This document shows, in pieces, positions 36,401 through 48,400 of a DNA stretch of 64,000 bases. The DNA is taken from assembly GCA_019155185.1 (NCBI GenBank), contig CM032794.1, positions 3,945,988 through 4,009,987 on the forward strand, given 5' to 3'. Numbering within the stretch: the first letter of the stretch is position 1; each line of letters opens with the position of its first letter. The translations under genes were made by a program, and so were the position numbers. This stretch comes from Beaufortia kweichowensis. Lineage: Eukaryota > Chordata > Actinopteri > Cypriniformes > Gastromyzontidae. Below the pieces are notes generated by a model, which searched no databases, was not told the origin of the DNA, and worked only from the letters and a program-made list of their open reading frames with translations.

Positions 36401-39400
36401 AATTTGTTTAAAATTCAGCTGTGAACTACTAAAGTTAGTAAGGTTATGGAAGAAGGTTGTGTTTAAAAAAGATAATTGTAAAAAATTACAGTATTATAAT
36501 CATGTTTAGCATTGCTGTTTTTCCCTTACTATAATGATAAGGGGTCTCTCTCTCTGTCTCTCTCTCTGTGTGTGTCTCTCTCTCTGTGTGTCTCTCTCTC
36601 TCTGTATCTCTCTCTCTCTGTGTGTCTCTCTCTCTCTGTATCTCTCTCTCTCTGTGTCTCTCTCTCTCTGTATCTCTCTCTCTCTGTGTGTCTCTCTCAC
36701 TCCAGGTGCAAAAACATCTCTTACTCCTCCAACCTGCCGCAGGTCAGTATAGTCTTCATCTTCGTGAACGAGGCGCTCTCTGTCATTCTGCGTTCCATCC
36801 ATTCAGCCATGAACCGAACCCCAAGCCACCTGCTAAAGGAGATCATACTGGTAGATGACAACAGCAATAACGGTACGTTTACACCTAAAGTGTTTGTTAA
36901 TGAAAAATGATTGATTGGTAATCACATGTCGTTTGGAATGTAAGCACTATACTTTCTCTGTTTGATTAATTTTCCTGTATGGCTTCACAATACTCTTTCT
37001 TTAATCTAGCCCTTCAGTGGGCTTTAATAAGCAGCGCTGCTCATTGGATTAAAATGGTTGGTAAAAGAATACTAGTCAGCTAAATAAAGAAGAAATATTT
37101 CCCCCAGAAAGATTATCCTAATAAAGGTGATGAATTCTTGTACCATGTGCCTTGAGTTCTGGATTATTGTTGCATTTAGTGGTTTTGTCTTTATCCAAAG
37201 CGAATTACATCTGAGGATTACTACAACAAAACCAGTTTATCCTCAGGTAACGGTAACATGAGAGTTGCTAAAATACAAAATCGCCAAGCTAACATTATAA
37301 AAATGAAGCATGGGTTTGTTACAGTAATCATAGCTTAACCATGGTATTTATAATCAAACTGGTTGTACAAACGGTAATCAATACACCAAAGAAATTCATT
37401 TTTCAAAGAGTGTAAAAAGAAAAACAATGAAACAAGTAGTGTAGGAATTACAGAACTTCTTAGTGTACTTGACTAGTTTTTAGTAAAGCATAATAAAATT
37501 TCTCAAATGGCATGTTAGCCGTAAGCAAGCAAACATGGTGAGATAAATACATTAACTTTCACAAGAAAAGCCCCTGCTGTTAAAATAATTTTTAACAAGG
37601 TAAAATATCACTGCAACATTTATCAATGCACCGTCGGTGAAATATCATTACAAAATCTCTATATGCTGTCTTTGACATTTTATTGTAATGTCATCCTGTC
37701 CTGTGTGCCAAATAGCATTGTGTTACTGATTTACTCTTATCACTACGACCTGCATTGGCAATCTTATCGCCACCAGCTGTCGTCACCTTCACAACTCTGT
37801 GGCACACGTCAGGTCCTTTCAATTGTTAGTATTATCTACAGACATCATTCCTTAATGCGAGTCATTGCTTGGTTCAACTCCACTTCATTACAGAGGCAAA
37901 GACACATGACTGATACAAGGAGAACGGGGGAAAGTGACCCATGATGACTTCTCATTAATTGCACAGCTTTGAGGACCAGCGTTCCACTTGTTCAGCTGGC
38001 ACAGCAGATCATCCTGTGAAAACTGACAGCTCTATCTTTACATACAAAGACCAGGGTTGTGAACGGCCGCTCGACATGAGACTGTGTCAACAGTTTGACT
38101 GATGGTCAATCCTGTCAACCCTTAAGACTGTAGCAAGTAAAATTAAATCATTTGAAGGGTTGACAACAACCTGACAAAAGTGGATGAACAGCGACTTGTC
38201 AAATAAGATATTTTTTTGAACGTGTAGGTTTTGAATAAAACATACTGTACATTCCGTCTTTTATTTACAACATTTCACTAGTAAAGTCTAAAAAAAATCT
38301 ATGTTTTGTAATTTACATAGAAAGAAGATGGCACAAACATGGTTTGGTAAAGTGAATTTGCTTAAATTTATTGAGTTCAAATCATTTTTTATTTGGTATT
38401 GTGTTTTTAAAATATGTTAAAAATATATAATTTTTGCCTTTCTATCGCCATCTCTGTTTGAAATATAAAATTGCAAGTTACTTTCTTTACAATTGAATTG
38501 ATCTTTACAGATCAATGATGCCAAAACTGACATTTATTACCCAAAATCATATCAGCTCAACAGCTCAACTTTTAAATCATTATAAGCGTACCATGAATCA
38601 AAGTAAGATGAGGAAGCAGGTTTGAACACATTTTTTCATGTATTTGCTTAATAACTTTTGATAACTTTTGGTAATTTTTAAACAGATTTAAAGGGATAGT
38701 TCACACAAAACTAAAAAATATTTTATTATTTACTCACCCTCATGTCATGTCAAACCTGTATGACTTTCTTGCTTCAAGCAGAACATGATATTGATATTTT
38801 GCAAAACGCTGGTTACCGGCACCCATTCACTTTAATAGTATGGACACAAGGTACAATGGAAGTCAATGGGTGCCGGTAACCAGCGTTTTGCAAAATATCT
38901 TCTTTTGTGTTCCACAATAAAACAAATCATATACAGGGTTTAAATGACATAAGGGTGAAAAATTATGACATAATTTTTTTTTTTCTATCTATCCCTTCAA
39001 AGCAGCATCTTGTAAAGAATATAAATATGGTAATCACTCATGACCGTAGTCTCGCCATCTAATACAATCACTGTATCATAATCCCATCACAGTACTTCTT
39101 TGTAAAGATGTCCTAGTTTCATGTCATGCTTTCAGCAGTTAGAAAATGTGGGGTCGGTTGTGATGAATCAGATGAATGCGGCTTGAATTATCGAGAGAGC
39201 ACAGAAATCTCTTGTGATTGACTTGTGTTTGGGTAGCTGAAATTATATGCACCATATGAGGCTTCATGTCTTAGTCTGAGCTGTCTAAACGTCTGAGAGT
39301 CCACTTTGACATGCATGAGGATCAAAACATTCCTCTTTTATGAAAACTCAGGAGATCTTCCAGGAGGCATCCAAACTTTCCACACTAAGCAATTGAGCAC

Positions 39401-42400
39401 CAGTCGTATATCACAGAGACTGACAGATTGACACATAGATTTAATGGAGATGTGTATGTATAACTCTCACCCGGTTGACTTTCCAGCTCCAGGTATGGCC
39501 AAATAATGGAAGCACATCTCTAAAGAGAGGAAAAAACTCAAATTTGAAGATCTTGAGTTTGACATTTTGTATTACACAGGATCTCAAGAGCAAGCGATGG
39601 AGTTTCAGTGAAGGACAGACTAGATGTTTTGTATTAGCTAATGGTCTAAAGGTGATAAAAGATTAATGCTTTCAGTCATGAGCAGCTCTGAGATAATGGT
39701 CATGTTATTGGTTTTATAATAATTCATCAAAATCCATTACAAGTCATCCACATTCCGATCAATTGTTATTAGTTCAGATATGTTTATTATTCATTTATAT
39801 GGAAGTGCTGCACTAATATGATTAAAGTAAAACTTTTGGTGAGATGTGAGATGGGGAAGGTTATAGATTCAGAAGACAGATTTTGTTTGGCGTCTCCTAG
39901 TTCCATCATAAAACTCATATTTGCAGGAAGGGGAGAAGTATTAAAGCAATTTGTAGAGCTACAAGCTGTTCATATCCAACATTCTCTGGCTTTTAAAAAA
40001 GATATTCTCTTCACGCTCACCAGTACAATTTCACAATCTCAGGCATCGATCAGGGACGGCGGTCGCTCAAGGATAAATTCTATAGGCATGAGACGGGCTG
40101 AACACAACATCCCACTCAAGGGCAAAGTCAATTGCATTGTGGTAGAATAAAGTAACCTTTAGTTTGTGCCATGCCTGTGGCCAGTGTTATGATCATTAAT
40201 GACAGAGATGTTGAGAGAAATAACTGTAAGGCGGTGAACGCTATTTCTCAAGTTTGCTCAATCACCCCAAGACTAAAATCATTCTCAGTCTATAGATGTG
40301 TGAAGTACTGTGTTTTATAGTATACTGTGTAATCTTTTTCAGAGATTTTTGGGGTTTAGGAACAATCTTAAAAGGGGCTTTTTAATTGCAACAGCTCATG
40401 AATATGTAATATAATTTGCTATAAGGCACACATGGTAAATAGTTACTAACCTTTGGAGAATAGCCACCTACCAGTTTGGTTTTAACTGATCATTTTATGT
40501 TTATACTGTACTGTAAATAGGTTTACATACAGTTTTCTGGATTTTATTAAAAATGGTATTTCAGTAACACTTTACAATAAGGTTGTATTTGTTAAGATTA
40601 GTTAATGCATTAATGAACAATATAGTGTTTACAATATAATTTTTGTTCATGTTAGTTAATGCCAATACAATAGTTCATGTTCATTGTGTATTAACTAATG
40701 TTACCAGTTTACATTTTTGATTTATTGTGTATGTACTGCATAAATACTTTAAATGCTAAAATTAACATAAATTAAGAATAGTAAATGCTGTAGAGGTGTT
40801 GTTAGTTCATGTTAGATAATGCATTAACTAATGCTAACAAATACAACTTTATTGTAAAGTGTTACTGGTGTCTCTTGTGAAAGACTGGAGTTTCAGATAC
40901 TGTATATTTATAGTAGTGACCAAAAGTTTTGAAATGTTTTTTCTATATAACACTTGTTCACTGCTGTATACTCTGATGTTAATTATATTTTTACAGAGTT
41001 GTGTTTAGAGAAAAACAACAAAAACTTATATTCGGAATCTAATTTACTTCTCAAACTGTTGACGAACCGTGTAAACTGTATGCTGTTAACACGTTTTTAC
41101 AACTACTGCAACAACCGCAATTAACTGCTGCAGATAGAGTCTTGTGGCTGCACCATCTGTTAAAACATCACGTTTGTCTCAGAACAACATTCACATTCCT
41201 TTAGTCCCACCAAACAGGGCAAAACCCATGTACCCAAAATTTGGTACATTTTCCTCAGAGGTACACAAACATTTCTTAATTAAAGTCTTAAATAACATTC
41301 AAAACAGGTTTGTGTATTTCTCACAGGCAAAACAAATTAGCACTGAAATTATCTACAATATCCTGAAGAATAAATACAGCTTTTCACTACAATCTGTTTA
41401 GTCGTTTACAGTATTGAGTGAATTTTATTGTATGTGGAATCGTGTGCTATCTGTCATACTTATTTTGTATCAAAAACTTTAAGAATTCTCTTAAATCTTT
41501 CAAATCTTAAAAAAATCTTTTTAAGAATTCACACACTTTCTCTTATGCGAGAGAGAAAAAGGGGAATAATAAATCAGAAGGATCAATGTAACAGTGAAGC
41601 GTAACACTTGATGGGACCCAAATTAAAACTTAATGGTACTTTCTGAAAAATGTTTTTTTACCATATTGCAAATGTTTAAATGATGGTGAAATGGTGGTGA
41701 TATATTAATATATTGGGAATACACAGTAGTATCCAAAAAGTATATCATTTTTGACAGTATTGTATTTTTATATTGCTTCCATTTGATTAAAGAATTAAGA
41801 AATGTATATAAGATTAGTGCAGTTTTCTTTCTTCCTTTTACATTACTTTACAAATCCTAATTCTTGTTTATTTCCAGAATTTATTTCAGACTATTTAAAT
41901 GTGTACTTTGCCCTTTACACTTTCTGGAGTCGGGTCAGGTATGATGAATAAACTTCATGAATGTTGCATTGTTTGATTTCAGAGCACAATAATATCTGAC
42001 TCGGGCACCACATGCAGCTCTACATCCTGGTTCAATAATCCTTTTCTGTTAAAGTGGATGGAATAGGCAGGATAGGGAGTCTATATTGACACACAGAGAA
42101 ACAACAGCATCCTTTTTTCTTTGACCAGGGATAATGAGGATAAGTCCTCCAGGAGGTATTGTAATGTGCTCTCTCTTTCTCTCTTTGCTTTTTCCTTCTC
42201 TCTCGCTTCCCTCCCAGATGAGTTAAAGGAGAAATTACAGGATTTTGTCATGGAGACCAACGGCAAGAAGCCTGGTTTCATTAAAGTGGTTCGGCACAGT
42301 AAGCAGGAGGGGCTGATTCGTTCTCGTGTGAGTGGCTGGAGAGCCTCCTCTGCCCCTGTGGTGGCCCTGTTTGACGCCCACGTCGAATTCAACGCTGGCT

Positions 42401-45400
42401 GGTGGGTGATATGGGAACTGTAGCCATTCAGCGCTTAGTTGCCAGACTGTAATTACTGCTTCTTTCAATGCAGATGGTCTAAAGCATTCGCCTTGTTCAT
42501 GCACTGACATGAACCAAAGGATATTTTCCTGCAGAGGTCTAAATAAAAATTCGGTCATGCAGCTCTTAAAGGGACAGTTCACCTAAAACAAAAATCTGTG
42601 TGCTCAACCTTACGTTGGAACATAAAATGAGATGTTTCAAGCTAATTAAGTAAATGCACTTTATTTTTAAAAAATCCAAATCTGATATGTGCGGTTTAAA
42701 AAAACACTACAAATATCTGCTTTGATGTGATGTTAAACCTGTACCGTATCACTCAATTTTCCTCTCTAGATGTCCTAAAATCATGCTGTGGATGCATGTT
42801 TTATTATTAGGAAAGAATCTTTTGTACAGTGTTTAGTTTATTCTTCTTCATGCCAGTGAAGCTCATGATTAAGGTTTCATAATTTATTCAAAACAAACTA
42901 CAACAAAAAAAGACATTCTTCAAAGCATGTTCACTGGGCATGTAACTGATTTGATTGTTTTGATGTTTTCAGGGCTGAACCAATCCTCCAGAGAATCAAA
43001 GAAGACAGAACCAGGATTATATCTCCATCTTTTGACAATATCAAATATGACACGTTTGAGATCGAGGAGTACCCGCTGTCCGCTCAGGGCTTTGACTGGG
43101 AGCTGTGGTGTCGGTATCTGAACCCGACAAAGTCCTGGTGGAACTTGAACAACAGCACGGCGCCTATCAGGTTTTCTGTCGAATAAATTCATGAATATTG
43201 TGTTGATTAAATAATTACATTTATACTTCACATTCCAACCCAGAGGAAAATGGTATTGCACAGATGTTGCTCTTTAATAGCTCAGGAGATCTCTCTTGCA
43301 TTTCATTCAAGTATCAACTTAGTCTCAGTTGTTTTCAGATCAACTTAGTCTCATATGTGAGATAAAGAAGACTTAGAAGTTTCCATTTGCTCTTCATTTA
43401 ATGTTATTGATGTCTTGTAGAAATAATTAAGAAATTAAGAAAATCTCATCTGTGATTTTTCCTTCTTATGGACTTTAAAAAAGTTAAATATTATATTATA
43501 TGAATTATATTATATATATTTATTATATATAATATAATATTTAATATTTCACTTTAATATATTTATATATAAACTTTTATATATTATAAGTATTATAATA
43601 TTGAATATAAAAATTTTATATTAAAGTTATAGTTAGAGTTATACTGTATATTCATGTCTATTAAAAGCAGCTAATATTTTTATTAATAAAATAACTATTT
43701 TTTTCCTATTTTAAACAGTATACTACATTTTATATTGCATTTCAGATATATGTTTGAAGAGTACTAAATGGTACTAATCCATCATTTCATTTTCTCTCCA
43801 TAAGCGGGAAAACTGCAAACCAATTTTAATGTGTTGTCATCATTAGGTCATCATTTCTGTTAATATAAATAAATAATTATTGACTATGGGTCAAGTTTCA
43901 TATCAGTGCATATAGAGCAAATGGTTTTCTAAATGCAGGTCCAGTAATTGTATTCTGATATGTTACGGAACCATTAGTGTCATTTTTCATCAACCTTTTC
44001 TGTGTTTGACTTTCTAGGAGTCCTGCCCTGATTGGCTGCTTTGTGGTGGACAGGCAGTACTTTGAAGAGATTGGCCTGCTGGATGAAGGCATGGAGATTT
44101 ATGGAGGAGAGAACGTGGAGCTGGGTGTGAGGGTGAGAAATGTCATTCTCTACAGGCCGTGAGCTAATAAAAATAATACATTTGCTCTTGAAAGATTAAC
44201 GACTGTAATGGCTCGTTCTTGGCAGGATAGTTCAGATTGGCACCATTTACTTTATACCTGTCAAAAAACTTTTTTATGTAGTTGTAATTGGGTATTTTAA
44301 AGACAGAAGACAGAGAGAGTGTGAAATATATTAGTATTAGCTAAAGATGAGAGTTGGCTTTTATGTATTAAAAGCAAGCATCAATGTATTTTTGTTGCTT
44401 CGCAACATCATGTTACTTTTTGCATGAGACATTATATCTTATTTTCAAGTTCCAAAATTTTTAAATTATAATAGCACCAAGGCAATCATCACATGCTGTG
44501 ACTATAATGACAGCCTAAAACCCACTGAATAGCGTTTAGTTTACAACCTGTAATCTGATGAGAAGCTGAAGTGCAGAATTATGTCATAAAAATCATTTAT
44601 CTGTTTTAGAAGTGGGAGACGCTAGTTTATAGATATCTGTAATGCTAACACATTCATAATAAAAGCCCCAAAAACACCATTTTAATTTCATGGGGAGTTT
44701 AAGGCATTACAGTCACAGTTATGACTATATTAACGATATAGCGCAGCCCGAGTTTTGCTGTTATAGCCAGCATTTAATGAACCCGTAGAGTAGTTATGCG
44801 CATACCACCTTGCAAATAACAATTTTCTATTTAATTGAATTACAAATCCCACATGGAAAAGCAGTTTCCTTTGATGCTGTGCTGAAAAAGGTTTCCATCA
44901 AGTTTCATTTTCTTGAACAAGTTGCAGTATTTTGCACCATCCATTCTTTCTTTCGATTTTAACAAGACGCCCATTCGCTGCTGATGAAAAGCAGCCCCAC
45001 AGCATGACTACAAACCCACAAACTACCACGTTCTCTTAAGGTACGCTGGTTTTTGAGGTGTTAGATTTGAGCCGTGTTGGATTTTCACCACACATTCGCT
45101 TCACATGGCTTCACAAGTTTCTTTTGTAAGTAATGGCTTTTTTGTGTCAGACTGGTGTTATTCAGAGTCGGCTGCTACACCTTTACTTGATTTTTAACTA
45201 CTGAACTCTGTCTCAGAAGTCACCTTCGTGTCAGAGATTGAAGGACGACATTTTCTAGCCACTGTCTTGGTGACTTTTTATTTCTTTATCATTGAAACGC
45301 TTGGATATTATTTTGTACTGTTTTCAGGTAGAGGGTCATAAAACCACAATATTGTTATTCTTTGTCTGGTATATTTTTTATAATTCAAGGATGTGAAATA

Positions 45401-48400
45401 TTGTGATCTATGACTTATTTGTCTTTGTGAACATTCTGTAACCCAATGCTAAAGAACATTTTGTTGTCCTTTTTTGACTTGCTATTAATTTTGGTCAATC
45501 TTTTTTTGGTAAAAAGTATTCAGGAGAAGGACATTTAATGTGATATTGATTTTGAAATATTGACCCTCCATTCGTACTATTTTCTTCATTTATATTTGTT
45601 TAATTTTCTCTTTGATTCAGTACGATAAAGGTGCTCTTCAATCTTCATTACATAGCTGTCCTTCAAATACACAACTTGGAAAATAATCCATTATGGATCG
45701 TGAAGTCCTGTGATGATTTTATATTGTTATTGATCCAAGGCTAGATATATTTGTATACTTTGACAAACAGCATATTTCCAATCCAGTCCAATTTTCGATG
45801 GCATAATATGTCAGTTTAATTTTGTATATCAGGGCTAGAAATAAAGAAAATCACAGAAAACAAAATGTCATTGTAACTTTTGGGAAAAATTGGGAATTGT
45901 GACTTTTTAAGACCCTTTACAGTATCTGTAAGTGTTTATTTAGATTCATGTTGTTTTTCACTTAAAACATAAATAACTGCATACAGTAAAATCAATTTAT
46001 CATCAGAAATATAGTTAAATATTCAATGACCTCTGTGTCACTTCAGTCCATGTCTCAGTTATTATGTCCAGCTACAGTTTATTTACCAGCTGGTATGTTT
46101 ATGATGGTGCCCCAAAGCAGAATATTTCTTTTTTGTTTGTCCTTTATGGCTTAAACATATTTCAGAGAAATTTGTATGTGTGTACTTGTCCAATCTGACT
46201 TTTAAAAAATAAATTCCACTTTAAACCACTTTTATATACTACAAGTTCAGGCCAGATGAGTCATGCAGTAAATCCATTAATAACATCCAAAGACAAGAGG
46301 ACAAACTCTCTGCTCGTGCTTGTCCTCCGTGTGAGTCAGCACAGCCCTGGTTGACTTTCAGTACTGTATGACCACCCTGACCAGGCACGATAAAATATAG
46401 TCATCAGTCACACTAAAGGACGGAGTGGGACGGCATTAGCCTCCCTAGTAATTTCCTCTCGGTGAATGGCATGCTTTTAAGATTTTTATGCGTGATAATG
46501 GGGCACTGATTGCTTTTCTGTGAAAGCACATGCAATTTTCCCCTGAGACGCACTTTTTCACTGTCCCTCACTGCTTTGTGGATGGATGTAAAATGAATCA
46601 TTTTGATTGCGCTGGAAGTCACACCGAGACACAGTGTGCTGTGGTTTTTACTGGTACTCAAACATTGTTTATATCTGGTTATGGTGAAAGCGATGAAAGG
46701 ACATGATGTTGGGAGAAGGTGGATGTGCTTTAGTCAGATGAGGAGATCTGTTCAATACTTCACTTAACCCATGATTTCCAGTAGTTTTTATCTGTCTGAA
46801 ACACATTAAGTTGCAGTCCAGAGTAACTGCAGTGAGGATAAGCTACAGTAGTCTGTTTCTTTTCCACAAGAAGATAACTTTACTTTATAAAGAAGATAAC
46901 ACACTTTATAATTAAGTTCATATTTCTTAATCTTGCTTAAGGTAAGATTATGTTTTGAAAGTCGATGTCTATATAGTCATACTTCAGGCTTGGCTACAAA
47001 AGTTAGTAACTGAGATATTGCCATATTTATTTATTGACTTTTATTTTGTATAATGTATAGAATATATGTATTTATGTATTTTAATTTATTTTAAATAATA
47101 ATACATATCAACATTATATATTTATTTAACTATATATTACATTTCTTTATATATTATATTAATTTATATGTATATTTAAGTAAAACCAATAAATGTTTAA
47201 TTATTAATTAAAGTACAAATGGCTTTTTAAGGAAAAACTGGATAAGTAAAAACATGTTGTCCATTTATCAGGTGCTTTTTTAAGAATGGCTTGCAGGCAT
47301 CCATGCATTACATTTTCTCAGTACATGTACTGTATTTCCTAGAGATGGAACCCATGACCTTGCCATTTCTAGCACCATACTTTACCAGGAGAGCCACGGC
47401 AGAGGTGTTATGTCTTTAATTTGTGTTAAATCCTGAAAGTGGGTGAGAAGGAAATGAATCACATACTTCTGAGGTGACAAACGGAGATTGTGGCACAGTG
47501 TGATAAAGCTCATAAAGCATTTATGTAATATGCAAATGAAATGCCTTCTCAATCTCGTGAAAAAATAAAGGACATTATGTGGAACATGTAAGCGAATTAA
47601 AGTATGCCAGAGTTAAAAATAAATGGGTCATGGAGAAGTTTGATCATGCAGTGTGTACAGTCAGTTTTTTTTTGTTATTTTGTAATCTGTTATTCTCCTC
47701 ATGCGGTCCCTCAAAAACTCTATTGATCAGTTCATATCAAAGAACATGTCTGCTCTTTTGTTATGTAAACTAATGGTTTGTGTAGCATTTATTTGACTGT
47801 CCTGTGGGAAGGATTGAGGTAAAGGATAAGGGAAAGTTAAAGCTTGGTTCTGGTGTTTTTGCAGTAGGCCAAGGACATTAAAGATCATTGTGTGAAATCT
47901 CTCTGTATCTGTGGGTTTGCTGATGAAGCACCTTAGAACTTGAAACAGATGGCCTTTTCTAGTCAGGGATAACTTGTGTTATCTACAGTAAAGAGTCTCC
48001 TCAGCACACCTCTTTGTCCTCAGAGATGAGACTGCTGGAGCATAATTGATTAATGCTTTACATACTTTCCTATTTCCAGAAGCTTTTACTCTGTGAACTG
48101 TGCCTGTGATTCACAGATGTGGTACACTTACCCGCTTGACGTAGCAAGGTGACAGAAGGTATTTATAGAGATGTCATCCTCACAAGTCTTTTTTATTAGA
48201 GCTTTGCAGGGTTGCAAATTAGAGACAAAAATACCTCACACAGATCACAGTGTGTTTTTGGCCCCTGATGCCAGATTCCTCTCTGTGTTACTTAATAGAG
48301 ATCAAGGAAAAGAGAAATCAATTAATTCTGCACTGTGTAGTATGCAACCTGTGCAAGCTGCATACAGTCAGAACATATGAGTAGAGCGAAGGAGAGTAGA

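Larger units (their letters stand above)
36873..42217 (+). other. galnt18: galnt18 intron 3 (5.3 kb)
   Basis: Contains the SINE tail (37165), dispersed repeat (38431), palindromic MITE (38688) and hAT-like MITE (40562). ORFs such as 39818-40150 show no family resemblance and lack support as genes. Confidence 0.9.

Noticed and set aside
36506..36910. Overlapping long ORFs on both strands with SLSLSL/RERERE repeats
   Set aside because: They are translations of the (TC)n/(TG)n microsatellite; only the downstream part in the exon 3 frame is coding.
39818..40150. 110-codon + strand ORF in intron 3
   Set aside because: No family resemblance and no exon-like borders; chance ORF.
42081..42582. Minus-strand ORFs of 103 and 115 codons opposite exon 4
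   Set aside because: They are shadows of the galnt18 exon on the other strand and resemble no family.
42920..43261. Minus-strand 113-codon ORF opposite exon 5
   Set aside because: Shadow of galnt18 exon 5; the + strand frame matches GALNT18 with correct splice phase.
47335..47405. tRNA gene on the minus strand
   Set aside because: A and B box resemblance is degraded and no cloverleaf can be formed; it is a SINE fragment.
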